Source: an uncultured Mollicutes bacterium (GTDB taxonomy: Bacteria > Bacillota_I > Bacilli_A > Acholeplasmatales > Anaeroplasmataceae). Taken from it: a stretch of 7,158 nucleotides of DNA. The stretch lies in NCBI GenBank assembly GCA_947174685.1, contig CAMWJY010000039.1, positions 1 to 7,158 on the forward strand. The letters are read 5' to 3'. This document shows positions 7,027 to 7,158 of the stretch, in pieces; positions within the stretch are counted from its first letter, which is position 1; every line of letters starts with the position of its first letter. Below the pieces are notes generated by a model that saw nothing but the letters and a program-made list of their open reading frames with translations, ran no database searches and was not told where the DNA came from. The position numbers and the translations under genes were made by a program.

Positions 7027-7158
7027 TATTTATTCACATTCGTATCCAAATAAGATTGCATTTTTGAATTTGCGGTTTCAAGTAGGGTTTTAGGATTAGC
7101 TACATAAGGATCTTGAAGGACACTTTGAATAGCGATATCCAAATACTCATACATCTCC
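7026..7158 (-). CDS. C-terminal end of an extracellular sugar-binding protein (5' part outside window)
   Basis: The open frame entering from the right edge contributes 43 codons and a TAA. The residues (EMYEYLDIAIQSVLQDPY then VANPKTLLETANSKMQSYLD) resemble the C-terminal helices of CUT1 family extracellular solute-binding proteins, where paired amphipathic helices close the C-lobe. The position directly before two sugar permeases is the standard place for this subunit. The signal peptide and lipobox that would prove surface anchoring lie outside the window. The fragment is too short to recognise a family by itself, so context carries much of the weight. Confidence 0.75.
   Translation of the reverse strand, partial: EMYEYLDIAIQSVLQDPYVANPKTLLETANSKMQSYLDTNVNK

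Noticed and set aside
1..7158. CRISPR arrays, tRNA or rRNA genes, insertion sequences or attachment sites
   Set aside because: Essentially every base is covered by conserved minus-strand coding sequence, and no direct repeat array, inverted terminal repeats or RNA-gene-like segment was seen.

Overview
The window is one uninterrupted stretch of a carbohydrate-uptake and phosphorolysis operon, all on the minus strand and therefore transcribed from right to left. It looks like a low-GC Gram-positive (Bacillota), plausibly an anaerobic gut-type Clostridia or Erysipelotrichia. The reasons are the AT-rich sequence, purine-rich Shine-Dalgarno sites of the AGGAGG type, tight overlapping genes and the gene families present. 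TGA is used as a stop and Trp is TGG, so the standard bacterial code applies. The exact genus cannot be read from the sequence.

In transcription order, from the right edge: (1) the last 43 codons of a probable sugar-binding lipoprotein (7026-7158, cut by the edge); (2) a MalF-type ABC permease (6118-7026); (3) a MalG-type ABC permease (5243-6121); (4) a 752-aa GH65 phosphorylase-type enzyme (2979-5237); (5) a second, divergent 694-aa GH65 enzyme (892-2976); (6) an open frame running off the left edge (1-895) that joins a complete beta-phosphoglucomutase to the N-terminal part of a MalK/MsmK-type ABC ATPase. There is no non-coding space beyond a few bases. Four junctions either overlap or have a 2-5 base gap, and no internal promoter or terminator is visible.

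Proposed pathway (family knowledge plus inference): the binding protein and two permeases import an alpha-linked glucose disaccharide or small glucoside. One or both GH65 enzymes split it with phosphate into beta-D-glucose 1-phosphate and the acceptor. The phosphoglucomutase domain converts beta-glucose 1-phosphate to glucose 6-phosphate for glycolysis. The ATPase domain on the same polypeptide would energise the transporter. The order binding protein, permease, permease, GH65, beta-PGM, ABC ATPase matches that of the E. coli ycj cluster (ycjNOP...ycjT-ycjU-ycjV), but here the last two functions are fused and GH65 is duplicated.

The most interesting item is the beta-PGM::ABC-ATPase fusion. 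At its domain junction lies a well-spaced Shine-Dalgarno-like AAAGGAG ahead of an in-frame ATC codon. This could be a relic of separate genes or an internal start.
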